In this document: positions 7,437 through 14,991 of the stretch, piece by piece | Layout of the letters: every line of letters starts with the position of its first letter | Numbering within the stretch: the stretch's first letter is position 1 | Assembly: GCA_040002845.1 (NCBI GenBank) | Contig: JBDUDR010000040.1 | Span: 1-20,297, forward strand | Reading direction: 5' to 3' | Length of the DNA stretch: 20,297 bases | From: JBDUDR01 sp040002845 | GTDB lineage: Bacteria > Actinomycetota > Actinomycetes > Propionibacteriales > Nocardioidaceae | Notes under the pieces: generated by a model | Told to the model about the DNA's origin: nothing | Database searches by the model: none | The model's input: the letters and a program-made list of their open reading frames with translations, nothing else | Program-made: the position numbers and the translations under genes

Positions 7437-8492
7437 TCACCAGGTGCGCTTGGCACCAGTAGTGAGTTGGCTGCCTCTGGCTCGCCACTTGGGTTCCTTG
7501 TCGATCGTTCTGGTGGTGATCGCGCGCAACCTGCGGATGGCCGCGCCGTAGGCGCCCACTGCCGTCGTGGACAGCTTGCCGCCTGGTGGCTCGTCCATGA
7601 ACGGCATGAACTTGTCCGGGAATCCCGGCATCGTGCAGCCGATGCAGATGCCTCCGACGTTCGGGCAGCCACCCATTCCGTTCATCCAACCCCGCTTGGG
7701 TACGTTGCACTTGACCACCGGCCCCCAACAGCCGAGCTTCACGATGCACTTGGGGGAGCCGTACTCGGTGGCGAAGTCTCCCTGCTCGTAGTACCCCGCC
7801 CGGTCGCAGCCCTCATGTACCGTGCTGCCGAACAGCCACGCCGGTCGAAGCGCCTCGTCCAGCGGGATCATCGGGGCTTGCCCGGTGGCCATGTAGAGCA
7901 GGTAGGTCAAGGTCTCCGACAGGTTGTCGGGCTGGATCGGGCAGCCGGGCACACACACGATCGGAATGCCGGCCTTGGACTTCCACTGCCACCCGAGGTA
8001 GTCGGGCACGCCCATGGCTCCCGTCGGGTTGCCGGCCATCGCATGGATGCCGCCGTACGTCGCACACGTGCCGACAGCCACGACAGCAGTCGCCTTCGGC
8101 GTGAGCCGATCGAGCCATTCGCTCGTCGTCATAGGTTGTCCGGTCGCGGGGTCGTTCCCGAAGCCGCACCAGTAGCCCTCGTCCTTGATGGTTTCGTTCG
8201 GGATTGATCCCTCCACGACGAGGACGAACGGCTCGAGCTCACCCCGGTCGGCCTTGAAGAACCACTCCAGGAAATCGTCGGCACCGCCGGTGGGGCCGCA
8301 CTCGAAGTCGATGAGCGGCCAGTGCACCGCGATCTGCGGCAGTCCCGGCAGCGCTCCGAGCGCAATTTCCTCGATGCTGGGCTGCGTCGCCGCCGTCAAC
8401 GCCACCGAATCCCCGTCACAACTCAGCCCGGCATTGATCCACAGCACGTGAATGAGAGTTTCTTCGGCCTTCAGAGCTTCCGCTGTGGGCAT
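7437..8492 (-). CDS. hhyS: [NiFe]-hydrogenase small subunit, group 1h
   Basis: The 351-aa electron-transfer subunit carries three iron-sulfur clusters. The proximal site has Cys25 and, where most families have a second cysteine, Asp28 (LSCDGDS), followed by Cys143 and Cys184. This 3Cys1Asp site is the known signature of actinobacterial-type enzymes, as seen in the Ralstonia eutropha structure. The distal site is His226, Cys229, Cys249 and Cys255; the medial site is Cys262, Cys276, Cys283 and Cys286. No twin-arginine signal or C-terminal membrane helix is present, so the enzyme is cytoplasmic or only peripherally attached. ATG 8492 is chosen over the GTG 7 codons upstream because GGGGAG lies about 9 nt before it. 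The 127-nt gap to hypB may hold its own promoter. Confidence 0.96.
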   Translation of the reverse strand: MPTAEALKAEETLIHVLWINAGLSCDGDSVALTAATQPSIEEIALGALPGLPQIAVHWPLIDFECGPTGGADDFLEWFFKADRGELEPFVLVVEGSIPNETIKDEGYWCGFGNDPATGQPMTTSEWLDRLTPKATAVVAVGTCATYGGIHAMAGNPTGAMGVPDYLGWQWKSKAGIPIVCVPGCPIQPDNLSETLTYLLYMATGQAPMIPLDEALRPAWLFGSTVHEGCDRAGYYEQGDFATEYGSPKCIVKLGCWGPVVKCNVPKRGWMNGMGGCPNVGGICIGCTMPGFPDKFMPFMDEPPGGKLSTTAVGAYGAAIRRLRAITTRTIDKEPKWRARGSQLTTGAKRTW

Positions 8493-8568
8493 CTTGGCCA
8501 CTCCCCGGAGCACGCTGCTCCCGCGTCACTGGAGCCGGCCATCGGCCCACCTATGCGACGTATGTCCT

Positions 8569-8598
8569 TCTCTACTACCCGGATCTCCGCAGAGTCAA
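8569..8598 (-). promoter_or_regulatory. Putative promoter for the hydrogenase structural genes
   Basis: In the hypB-hhyS gap the minus strand reads TTGACT (8598-8593) followed after 18 nt by TAGAGA (8574-8569). This resembles a housekeeping sigma promoter about 80 nt upstream of the hhyS start. The gap of 127 nt is the longest in the hydrogenase locus, so a second promoter here is plausible. The -10 match is weak and no transcript evidence is available. Confidence 0.35.
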
Positions 8599-8619
8599 GC
8601 AAATCGGCGTTTCTTCAGG

Positions 8620-9411
8620 CTATGCACGGGCGGTCAGACCCGCGAGCCAGGCGTACCACATTTCCAGGCCGTCACCAGCCGTTGCCGAAACTGTGAGGTA
8701 AGGCAGGCCTGGCTTGATCCGCCGCGCGTAGGCCATGCACCGCCCGATGTCGAAGTCAACGTAGGGGAGCAGATCTGCCTTGTTGATCACGACCAGATCC
8801 GCGGCCGCGAACATGTTGGGGTATTTGAGGGGCTTGTCCTCCCCCTCGGTCACCGACATGACGACGACTCGGGCCGTCTCGCCGAGGTCGAAAAGCGCGG
8901 GGCAGACCAGGTTGCCGACGTTCTCGATGAACAACAGAGAGGCGGAGGGCGGATCGAGCGATGCTAGTCCGCGTTGCACCATGTCGGCATCGAGATGACA
9001 GCCCGCCCCGGTGTTGATCTGGACGACCGGGACACCAGTCGCCCGGATTCGTTCGGCATCGAGCAATGTCTCCTGGTCGCCTTCCACGACGGCGATCGGA
9101 CGGGACCCGTGGCTACTCTTCAGGTCCGCGATGGTTCGCGCTAGCAGTGTCGTCTTGCCCGCGCCGGGCGAGCTCATCAGATTGAGCGCGACGATGCCGC
9201 GGTCGTCGAGCCACCCACGGTTGTGCGCCGCTGCACGGTTGTTTTTGGCCATGATGTCCTGCTCGAGCACCACTGTCTGCGTAGTGGGATCCTGGTCATG
9301 GTGATGGTGGTGGTCGTGCTCGTGCCTGCGGGCCGGTGGCGCCGACACAACTGTCGACAAGGCCGTAACGCGCGTGCCGCTGTCGTCGCTGCAACCGCAG
9401 GTCGAGCACAT
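8620..9411 (-). CDS. hypB: Hydrogenase nickel incorporation GTPase HypB
   Basis: The 263-aa product inserts nickel into the large subunit together with HypA, using GTP hydrolysis. The sequence has the N-terminal CxxCGC high-affinity nickel motif (MCSTCGC) and a histidine-rich patch at residues 30-38 (HEHDHHHHH) for nickel storage or delivery. The P-loop is SSPGAGKTT (80-88), a second conserved element is EGDQ (110-113), and the G-domain metal site is Cys138-His139 with Cys170 in ENVGNLVCP. The base-recognition motif is NKAD (210-213). ATG 9411 lies 3 nt after the hypA stop, with GAGG upstream inside hypA. Length and motifs are complete. Confidence 0.96.
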   Translation of the reverse strand: MCSTCGCSDDSGTRVTALSTVVSAPPARRHEHDHHHHHDQDPTTQTVVLEQDIMAKNNRAAAHNRGWLDDRGIVALNLMSSPGAGKTTLLARTIADLKSSHGSRPIAVVEGDQETLLDAERIRATGVPVVQINTGAGCHLDADMVQRGLASLDPPSASLLFIENVGNLVCPALFDLGETARVVVMSVTEGEDKPLKYPNMFAAADLVVINKADLLPYVDFDIGRCMAYARRIKPGLPYLTVSATAGDGLEMWYAWLAGLTARA

Positions 9412-9414
9412 GAC

Positions 9415-9744
9415 TTACCTCGCCTCCACGGAGGAAACCAAGAGCTCCCGCCCCGTCTTGACCTCCACGTCACTGCTCCCGCATTCACACAGCAGCAACA
9501 GATCCGAGACCCCGAAGTCGTCTCCGCACACTCGGCAATGCGCGAGCCCTGGCGGCTCGTCGATCTCCAGATCGGCACCTTCGAGGGCTGTACCCGCGGT
9601 CACGAGATCGAAACAGAAGCGCATCGCGTCCGGCACCACCCCCGAAAGTCGGCCGACCTTCAACCGAACCACGGTGACCTTGCGATCCCCGGTCTTCTCG
9701 AGGACGGCCTGGACGACGCTCTGCGTGATCGCGAGTTCGTGCAT
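9415..9744 (-). CDS. hypA: Hydrogenase nickel metallochaperone HypA
   Basis: The 109-aa product is a nickel chaperone that works with HypB. ATG 9744 was chosen because it gives the invariant Met-His-Glu N-terminus (His2 is a nickel ligand) and has AGGAG 6 nt upstream; the frame extends further to 9897 without support. The structural zinc site is Cys70-x2-Cys73 and then Cys86-x-Cys88, so the second half is CxC where the usual pattern is CxxC. The flanking CGSSDVEV and GREL (98-101) positions are otherwise standard. It is the first gene of the minus-strand hydrogenase locus and is divergent from the sigma factor gene. Confidence 0.95.
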   Translation of the reverse strand: MHELAITQSVVQAVLEKTGDRKVTVVRLKVGRLSGVVPDAMRFCFDLVTAGTALEGADLEIDEPPGLAHCRVCGDDFGVSDLLLLCECGSSDVEVKTGRELLVSSVEAR

Positions 9745-9878
9745 GCGGACTCCTATCCGGACTTCACCGTACGGCGGCAGACCGATCCCGCACAACGGTC
9801 GCAGGGACCAGGGGTGTCGGTGCGGCTGCCTACTATGGTCACCCGTGCCAGCGCCACGGCCGATGGGAGCGATCCGGG
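9745..9878. promoter_or_regulatory. Divergent intergenic region between hypA and the ECF sigma gene
   Basis: These 134 nt separate two divergent genes and must hold the start signals of both. On the minus strand AGGAG sits 6 nt before hypA. On the plus strand TACTAT (9831-9836) could be a -10 element for the sigma gene, about 43 nt before its start, but I see no convincing -35 partner. GGGAG lies about 10 nt before ATG 9879. No clear palindrome for a hydrogen- or redox-responsive regulator was found. Confidence 0.4.
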
Positions 9879-10883
9879 ATGGCTGATCTCGAGGCAACAG
9901 ACCAGACCACGGCGACGCTCGACTGCAACGAGGTGGGCCTCCGACTCGAGCAGCATCGGGTCGAGCTGACCGCCTACTGCTACCGGATGCTTGGCTCGGC
10001 GTTCGAGTCGGAGGACGCCGTACAGGAGACGTTACTGCGGGCCTGGCGGAGTTTCGACCGTTTCGAGGGCCGAGGCGCCCTGCGGTCGTGGCTCTACCGC
10101 ATCGCCACCAACGTGTGCCTCGACATGCTCAACGGCAGGCAGCGACGCGCCCGGCCGATGGATCTTGCCGCCCCCCAGACCGCCGATACCCTGCTCGGCG
10201 AGCCGCTGCCCGAGGCAACGTGGATCCAGCCGATGCCCGACGGACGGGTCGTTCAGGCGGACGGCGATCCGGCAGCTGTGGCCGAGGCGCGCGAGACGGT
10301 CCGTCTGGCGTTCATAGCCGCGCTGCAGCACCTCCCGGCCCGCCAGCGAGCCGTGCTGATCCTTCGCGACGTTTTGCGCTGGAAGGCGACCGAGGTCGCG
10401 GAGCTCCTGGAGACCACCGTCGCGTCGGTCAACAGCGCCCTCCAGCGAGCCCGGTCAACGCTCGCGGACATCAATGTCTCCGCGAGCGACCCGGCGCAGC
10501 CGATGGACGAGGACCAGCGTGCGCTCCTGACCCGATACGTTCAGGCCTTCGAGCAGTACGACCTCGATTCGCTCGTCTCGCTGCTCCACAAGGACGCCAC
10601 CTGGTCGATGCCGCCCTACGAGCTCTGGCTTCGCCGGCACGATGACATCCGCCGGTGGTGCCTCGGGCCAGGGGCGGGGTGTCGCGGATCACGCTTGATC
10701 CCGACCGTCGCGAACGGCTCGCCGGCCTTCGGACAATACAAACCGAGCGTCGCAGGCGGGCACGAGCCGTGGGCGCTCCAGGTCATCGAGGCATCAGCCG
10801 GTCGGATCAGCGGGATCAGCTTCTTCCTCGACACCCAGGCTCTGTTCCCCCTCTTCGGTCTGCCCGCCCGGCTCGATGCCTGA
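9879..10883 (+). CDS. ECF RNA polymerase sigma factor with SnoaL-like C-terminal domain (SigG-like)
   Basis: The 334-aa product has a sigma-70 region 2 at residues about 27-95 (LTAYCYRMLGSAFESEDAVQ, RSWLYRIATNVCLDML). Region 4 is at about 145-205, with LPARQRAVLILRDVLRWKAT and a helix-turn-helix followed by SVNSALQRAR. A C-terminal SnoaL/NTF2-like domain occupies about 210-330, with ELWLRRHDDI, CRGSRLIPTVANGSPAFGQY and FPLFGLP. This layout matches the SigG-type ECF factors of actinobacteria, where the fused domain is thought to replace a separate anti-sigma factor. It is transcribed away from the hydrogenase locus, so control of that locus is possible but unproven. Its last 90 nt overlap the convergent STAS gene. 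Confidence 0.92.
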   Translation: MADLEATDQTTATLDCNEVGLRLEQHRVELTAYCYRMLGSAFESEDAVQETLLRAWRSFDRFEGRGALRSWLYRIATNVCLDMLNGRQRRARPMDLAAPQTADTLLGEPLPEATWIQPMPDGRVVQADGDPAAVAEARETVRLAFIAALQHLPARQRAVLILRDVLRWKATEVAELLETTVASVNSALQRARSTLADINVSASDPAQPMDEDQRALLTRYVQAFEQYDLDSLVSLLHKDATWSMPPYELWLRRHDDIRRWCLGPGAGCRGSRLIPTVANGSPAFGQYKPSVAGGHEPWALQVIEASAGRISGISFFLDTQALFPLFGLPARLDA

Positions 10884-11087
10884 CCCGGCACAGACCGGCA
10901 ACACGTCGCACAGGCCCACCAGGGCGATCAGTTCCAGAAGTTCGTCCGAGGCATTGCGGAGACCGACGTCCAGCCCGAGCCGGCGAGCGGCGAGCTGGAG
11001 CCGAGCCAACACATCGACCGCGGCGGCATCGGGAGCCAGTGCACACACGTCGCAGACGACCCAGCCCACGTCGTCGTCGAGCAGCAC
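10794..11087 (-). CDS. STAS domain protein (anti-anti-sigma/MlaB-like)
   Basis: The 97-aa product starts at GTG 11087 with an excellent AAGGAGG site 5 nt upstream. Residues about 7-65 resemble a STAS fold: VGWVVCDVCALAPDAAAVDV, LARLQLAARRLGLDVGLRNA, then LLELIALVGLCDVLPV. The usual phosphorylatable Ser/Thr after the first strand is not obvious, as the region reads ALAPDAAAVD. The last 30 codons are antisense to the end of the sigma factor gene and encode an acidic, low-complexity tail that may not be part of the fold. STAS proteins commonly bind anti-sigma kinases or act in MlaB-type lipid transport. The convergent sigma gene suggests, but does not prove, a regulatory link. Confidence 0.82.
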   Translation of the reverse strand: MLLDDDVGWVVCDVCALAPDAAAVDVLARLQLAARRLGLDVGLRNASDELLELIALVGLCDVLPVCAGSGIEPGGQTEEGEQSLGVEEEADPADPTG

Positions 11088-11120
11088 GGGGGCCTCCTTG
11101 CTCGGCGTTCCTCACATATA

Positions 11121-11136
11121 GACCGGCCTGCCGGTC
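11121..11136. promoter_or_regulatory. Perfect palindromic operator, TetR-type
   Basis: The sequence GACCGGC-CT-GCCGGTC has 7-bp perfect arms around a 2-bp centre. It lies 34 nt upstream of the STAS start and 157 nt upstream of the exporter start. Palindromes of this kind control EmrB/QacA exporters through TetR regulators in many actinobacteria. A TTGACC hexamer (possible -35 on the minus strand) overlaps its right arm. No tetR gene is in the window. Confidence 0.6.
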
Positions 11137-11292
11137 AAAACTCATCGCAATCACCGGCGGGCGCCAGGTTTTCTCACCCGCTGGGCTGGTCCGAAGGGAC
11201 AGCGTCGAAATCTCGGTGCGACCGATGAGTTCTGCCCCGCGGCACGGTCTAACCCCTTTGAAGGCCAAAGCTGGCATGCAGGAGGACTCGAC

Positions 11293-12768
11293 ATGACGAT
11301 GGACAGCCGCAGACGCTGGTTCGCGCTGCTCGTACTCTGCCTGGGCGATCTGATGATCGTCCTTGACACGACGATCGTGAACGTCGCACTCCCATCCATC
11401 AGGGAGGATCTTGGCTTCTCCGAGACCTCGCTGGCCTGGGTCGTCAACGCCTACCTGCTCACCTTCGGTGGGTGCCTACTGCTCGGCGGTCGGCTCGGTG
11501 ATCTGTTCGGCCCCCGCCGGCTGTTTCTCGTCGGCATCGTGCTCTTCACGCTCGCCTCACTCACCTGTGGCCTCTCGACCTCGCAGGAGTTCCTCGTCGG
11601 GGCGCGGGCCGTACAGGGGATCGGCGGCGCCATCGTGTCGGCCGTCGCGCTCTCCCTGATCATGACCCTGTTCACCGAGCCCGCGGACCGCGCGAAGGCG
11701 ATGGGCGTCATCGGGTTCGTGGCGGCCGGCGGCGGAAGCATCGGCGTGCTCCTCGGCGGCGTGCTCACCGACGCGCTCGACTGGCACTGGATCTTCCTGG
11801 TCAACCTGCCCGTCGGCATCGCCGTCTTCGCACTCTGCCTCATCCTGCTCCCCGGCGGCCGGGGCCAGGCGACTGTCCAACGCCTGGACGTCGCCGGCGC
11901 AGCAACGGTGACTGCCTCGCTGATGCTCGCCGTTTATGCGATCGTGAACGGGAACGGGGCGGGCTGGACGTCCGCGCATACGCTGGGTCTGCTCGCGGCA
12001 GCCGCGACGTTGATGGCGGTCTTCCTCGGCATCGAGGCTCGGGTGGAATCGCCGCTCATGCCGCTCGGCCTCTTCCGGCTGCGCAACGTCGCGACGGCGA
12101 ACGTCCTCGGGGTTCTGTGGGCCGCCGCCATGTTCGCGTGGTTCTTCCTGTCTGCGCTCTACCTCCAGCGGGTGCTCGGTTACAGCCCGCTGCAGGTCGG
12201 TATGGCGTTCCTGCCGGCCAACCTGATCATGGGTGCCTTCTCGCTGGGCCTCTCGGCCAAGCTTGTGATGCGGTTCGGCATCAGGTCGCCGTTGGCGGTG
12301 GGTCTGCTGCTGTCGGCGGTCGGGCTCGCGCTCTTCGCCCGAGCTCCTGTCGACGGCACCTTCGCGGTCGACGTCCTCCCGAGCATGATCCTGCTCGGCT
12401 TCGGCGCCGGCATGGCGTTCAATCCGATGCTCCTCGCCTCCATGAGCGACGTCGAGCCGAGCGAGTCCGGTCTCGCCTCCGGAGTCGTCAACACGTCCTT
12501 CATGATGGGTGGCGCGCTCGGCCTCGCGATCCTTGCCAGCCTCGCGGCCTCCCGTACCAGCAGCCTGCTCGCCACCGGCGACGGTCCCGTGGCGGCCATC
12601 AACGGCGGCTACCATGTCGCGTTCGTCGTCGGCGCCGTCTTCGCCGCCGCAGCGGGCGTGCTGGGTGCCGTACTGCTTCGGCCCGGACTGCCCGGCGCCG
12701 AGCAAAGCGGCGAAGATGGAGTCGACTTCCCCGATTTCGCGGAACCCGAGTACGAACCCTCGCTGTGA
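11293..12768 (+). CDS. EmrB/QacA-type MFS exporter (DHA2 family, 14 TM)
   Basis: The 491-aa membrane protein is a proton-coupled drug or metabolite exporter. The first helix carries LDTTIVNVALPSI (residues 24-36) with the membrane-embedded Asp25 typical of the DHA2 family. Motif A is GGRLGDLFGPRR (65-76), and GVLTDALDWHWIFLVNLPVG (near 154-173) is also characteristic. About 14 hydrophobic segments can be counted, and a short acidic cytoplasmic tail ends the protein. GGAGG lies 7 nt before ATG 11293. The VOC gene follows after 28 nt, which suggests one transcript. The upstream palindrome suggests repression by an unseen TetR protein. The substrate cannot be read from sequence. Confidence 0.93.
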   Translation: MTMDSRRRWFALLVLCLGDLMIVLDTTIVNVALPSIREDLGFSETSLAWVVNAYLLTFGGCLLLGGRLGDLFGPRRLFLVGIVLFTLASLTCGLSTSQEFLVGARAVQGIGGAIVSAVALSLIMTLFTEPADRAKAMGVIGFVAAGGGSIGVLLGGVLTDALDWHWIFLVNLPVGIAVFALCLILLPGGRGQATVQRLDVAGAATVTASLMLAVYAIVNGNGAGWTSAHTLGLLAAAATLMAVFLGIEARVESPLMPLGLFRLRNVATANVLGVLWAAAMFAWFFLSALYLQRVLGYSPLQVGMAFLPANLIMGAFSLGLSAKLVMRFGIRSPLAVGLLLSAVGLALFARAPVDGTFAVDVLPSMILLGFGAGMAFNPMLLASMSDVEPSESGLASGVVNTSFMMGGALGLAILASLAASRTSSLLATGDGPVAAINGGYHVAFVVGAVFAAAAGVLGAVLLRPGLPGAEQSGEDGVDFPDFAEPEYEPSL

Positions 12769-12796
12769 CCAGCTAACCAAGGAGAGTGAGCATTCC

Positions 12797-13174
12797 ATGT
12801 TCGAGAACGTCAAGGCACTCAGCGGCTTCGCCGTAGACGACCTACCGAAGGCCAGGGAGTTCTACGGCGAGACGCTCGGTCTGCGGATGGCCGAGGAGCA
12901 TGGCCTGTTGCGGCTGCACATCGCCGGCGGCAGCGACATCGTCGTCTACCCGAAAGCCGACCACACCCCGGCGACCTTCACCATCCTCAACTTCCCCGTT
13001 GACGACATCGAGTCGGCGGTGGATCAGCTCGCCGAGAGGGGCGTCCGATTCGAGCGGTATGACGCGATGAGCGCCGACACCGACGACAGAGGCATCTTCC
13101 GCGGCGGAGGTCCGTACATCGCTTGGTTCAAGGACCCCGCAGGCAACATCCTCTCCGTGCTCCAGAACAGGTAG
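12797..13174 (+). CDS. VOC superfamily protein (glyoxalase/bleomycin-resistance type)
   Basis: The 125-aa product has the two beta-alpha-beta-beta-beta modules of the vicinal oxygen chelate fold: GFAVDDLPKAREFYGETLGL near the start, LNFPVDDIESAVDQLAERGV in the middle, and WFKDPAGNILSVLQ at the end. Members act as glyoxalases, dioxygenases or drug-binding resistance proteins; the substrate is not predictable here. ATG 12797 is preceded by AAGGAGAG about 10 nt upstream; the longer frame to 12509 is shadow of the exporter gene. Its place directly behind the exporter suggests a shared resistance or detoxification role, which is inference. Confidence 0.9.
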   Translation: MFENVKALSGFAVDDLPKAREFYGETLGLRMAEEHGLLRLHIAGGSDIVVYPKADHTPATFTILNFPVDDIESAVDQLAERGVRFERYDAMSADTDDRGIFRGGGPYIAWFKDPAGNILSVLQNR

Positions 13175-13192
13175 AAAGTCGCCAACTGGCCG

Positions 13193-13591
13193 TCAGCGAA
13201 CCTGGTCCCGCTCGGACTGGGGCAGCGCACAGGTGGCCGTGCCGCCTGGCAGCCTGTTGCGGTTGCGGGCGACCCGGCGGTAGACCGGCCAGGTCACCCA
13301 GAGCACCGGGCGTAGGCGGAGCAGGCCGCCGAGCCCGCGCCACCACGGACGGCTGGCCCTGAGCAGATCAGCGATCGCGACCGGCCCGGACGTGTGCATT
13401 GTCGGTGACGTGACCCACTGCACTGCGGCGTCGCACTCGGCCACAGTCAGTCCGAGCGCCTCGATGTCGACGAGCTGCCACGCCTCCACCGCTGCCGGGG
13501 TCGGGATCCAGCGCTCCACGAACCGTGCACAGCTGGAGCAGAACGCGCAGTCCCCGTCGTACACGAACGTCGGGAAGGTCGCGCCGGTCAT
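13193..13591 (-). CDS. DUF393/DCC thiol-disulfide oxidoreductase-like protein
   Basis: The 132-aa product has the YDGDCAFCSSCARF motif (residues 11-24) that defines the DCC family, with the CxxC pair Cys15-Cys18. A thioredoxin-like fold is expected, and members are often near membrane proteins of unknown role. The second half is hydrophobic and basic (RPWWRGLGGLLRLRPVLWVT, then YRRVARNRNRLPG), suggesting a peripheral membrane contact. It follows the DUF2254 gene by 4 nt, so the two are probably co-transcribed. The convergent VOC gene ends 18 nt away with no recognisable terminator between. Confidence 0.9.
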   Translation of the reverse strand: MTGATFPTFVYDGDCAFCSSCARFVERWIPTPAAVEAWQLVDIEALGLTVAECDAAVQWVTSPTMHTSGPVAIADLLRASRPWWRGLGGLLRLRPVLWVTWPVYRRVARNRNRLPGGTATCALPQSERDQVR

Positions 13592-13595
13592 CCGC

Positions 13596-14909
13596 TCAGT
13601 GTCCCATCCTGTGCGCGCCAGTGCGTTGGGCGAGCAGGGACTCGGCCGCGGTACGGACCGGCGCGAGGTCCTCTGGCATGGTCACGCTGCGCTCGGCTGC
13701 GGTGAGGACGAGCCGCGCCTGCTCGTGGATCGCGGCCGCTCGCTCGGTATCGCTGCCGACGGTCACCAAGCAGGCGCTCAGCAGCTGCAGGAGTGCGAGG
13801 TCGAGCAGCGGCTCGCTCGACCCGTAGCGGCGGATCTGGGCACAAGACAGGACAAGGAAGTCGGCGAAGGTATGCGCCGGGACAGACACCGACGCCCCAC
13901 CCTGGCGGACGGCGTAAGCGCCGAGGCGTCTGCCTCCCAGCGCGGACATCAGCACGGACAGGTGGTGCACGGCCTGCACGGCGGTGTAGGGATCATTGAC
14001 CGCGGGAGAGAGAGCCTTGGATGCGACGTCCACCAGCTGCCGGAGCCCGAGCGCGGCATCCTGCTCCGTCGTCCGTTCGAAGCCGATCTTGATGGCGTCC
14101 CCCAAGACGTCGCGGAAGGGTTCGATGGCCAGCTGTTCGGCGTCGCCGCTGGCACGCCACACCCACGCGATCGGGGTGCCCGCCACCACATGGATCGCGG
14201 GGCGCACTGCGAACCGGACCTGCGCCGCATGCGCAACGGCCGCCGGCAACATGGCCTCCGGGTGCACGGCTTGTACATATCCGGAGCGCTCCGCGAGCAG
14301 CGGCGCCGCCCATGGGGGCCAGGCCTCAGCCTCCGCGTCATTGCCCGGGACCGTCTCACCGATCACGGCCAGCGTCCGGCGCTCCACGACTCGCATGATC
14401 TCGTCGATCTGCAGCGAATGAGCAAGGTGGTTGGTGAAGTAGACCAGTGCGCCCAGGCTGGCAAAGGTCAACAGCAGGGCGCCGCTCACCGCGAGGCGCG
14501 GATATTCCTCGGTACGCGTTCCGCCCGAGACGCCGACGGTGTAGAGGCCCGCGGCGCTGTACGCAAACGTCGCGACGAACATGCTCAGCACGACCTGGTT
14601 CGGCCGGTCGCGAAGGAAATTGCGTAGCAACCGCGGGGAGTACTGCGTCGAGGACAGTTGGAAGGCCACCACAGTGAGGCCAAGGACCAATGCGATGACC
14701 GTGACCATCGTCGTCGTGACGGCGATCAGCAAGGTCCTCGCGTCGTCGGCAGTGCCCTGGAAGGTGAGGACGTGCAGCCGTGAACCCGGGCTGATGTCGA
14801 CCTGGGACAAGGCCGAGCCGAGAATCAGCGCCAGCAGGACCGACAACGTGGGCAGGATCCACATCGCACCCGTGAAGTACTCCCGCAGCGCCGCCCGCCG
14901 AGCCCTCAT
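13596..14909 (-). CDS. DUF2254 family membrane protein
   Basis: The 437-aa product has four hydrophobic segments in its N-terminal half (roughly residues 16-36, 58-88, 108-130 and 140-163) and a long soluble C-terminal half. Typical family sequences are FTGAMWILPTLSV near the start, GLTVVAFQLSSTQYSPRLLR after the second helix, and SPAVNDPYTAVQAVHHL in the soluble domain. The family is widespread in bacteria without an established function; a channel or transporter role has been suggested from the layout only. ATG 14909 has GGTGGCAGG upstream, which is a modest ribosome site. It leads a two-gene unit with the DCC protein. Confidence 0.9.
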   Translation of the reverse strand: MRARRAALREYFTGAMWILPTLSVLLALILGSALSQVDISPGSRLHVLTFQGTADDARTLLIAVTTTMVTVIALVLGLTVVAFQLSSTQYSPRLLRNFLRDRPNQVVLSMFVATFAYSAAGLYTVGVSGGTRTEEYPRLAVSGALLLTFASLGALVYFTNHLAHSLQIDEIMRVVERRTLAVIGETVPGNDAEAEAWPPWAAPLLAERSGYVQAVHPEAMLPAAVAHAAQVRFAVRPAIHVVAGTPIAWVWRASGDAEQLAIEPFRDVLGDAIKIGFERTTEQDAALGLRQLVDVASKALSPAVNDPYTAVQAVHHLSVLMSALGGRRLGAYAVRQGGASVSVPAHTFADFLVLSCAQIRRYGSSEPLLDLALLQLLSACLVTVGSDTERAAAIHEQARLVLTAAERSVTMPEDLAPVRTAAESLLAQRTGAHRMGH

Positions 14910-14991
14910 CTGCCTGCCACCTTCCGACCAGCCCGCGCTGAAGGCGACCCGACCCCCTCAAGCAGGCCGCCGGTGACGACACACCGCAACT

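Noticed and set aside
8493..8513. Seven-codon N-terminal extension of the small subunit
   Set aside because: The ribosome site GGGGAG lies inside this stretch and serves ATG 8492.
11240..11290. CTTTG-AAGGC-CAAAG hairpin ahead of the exporter
   Set aside because: Only 5-bp arms; not distinguishable from chance.
11557..12813. 418-aa open frame opposite the exporter
   Set aside because: Charged low-complexity product typical of antisense shadow; the exporter frame carries clear family motifs.
14910..14991. Terminator or promoter between the Kelch and DUF2254 genes
   Set aside because: I saw no stable hairpin and no convincing promoter hexamers in these 82 nt.
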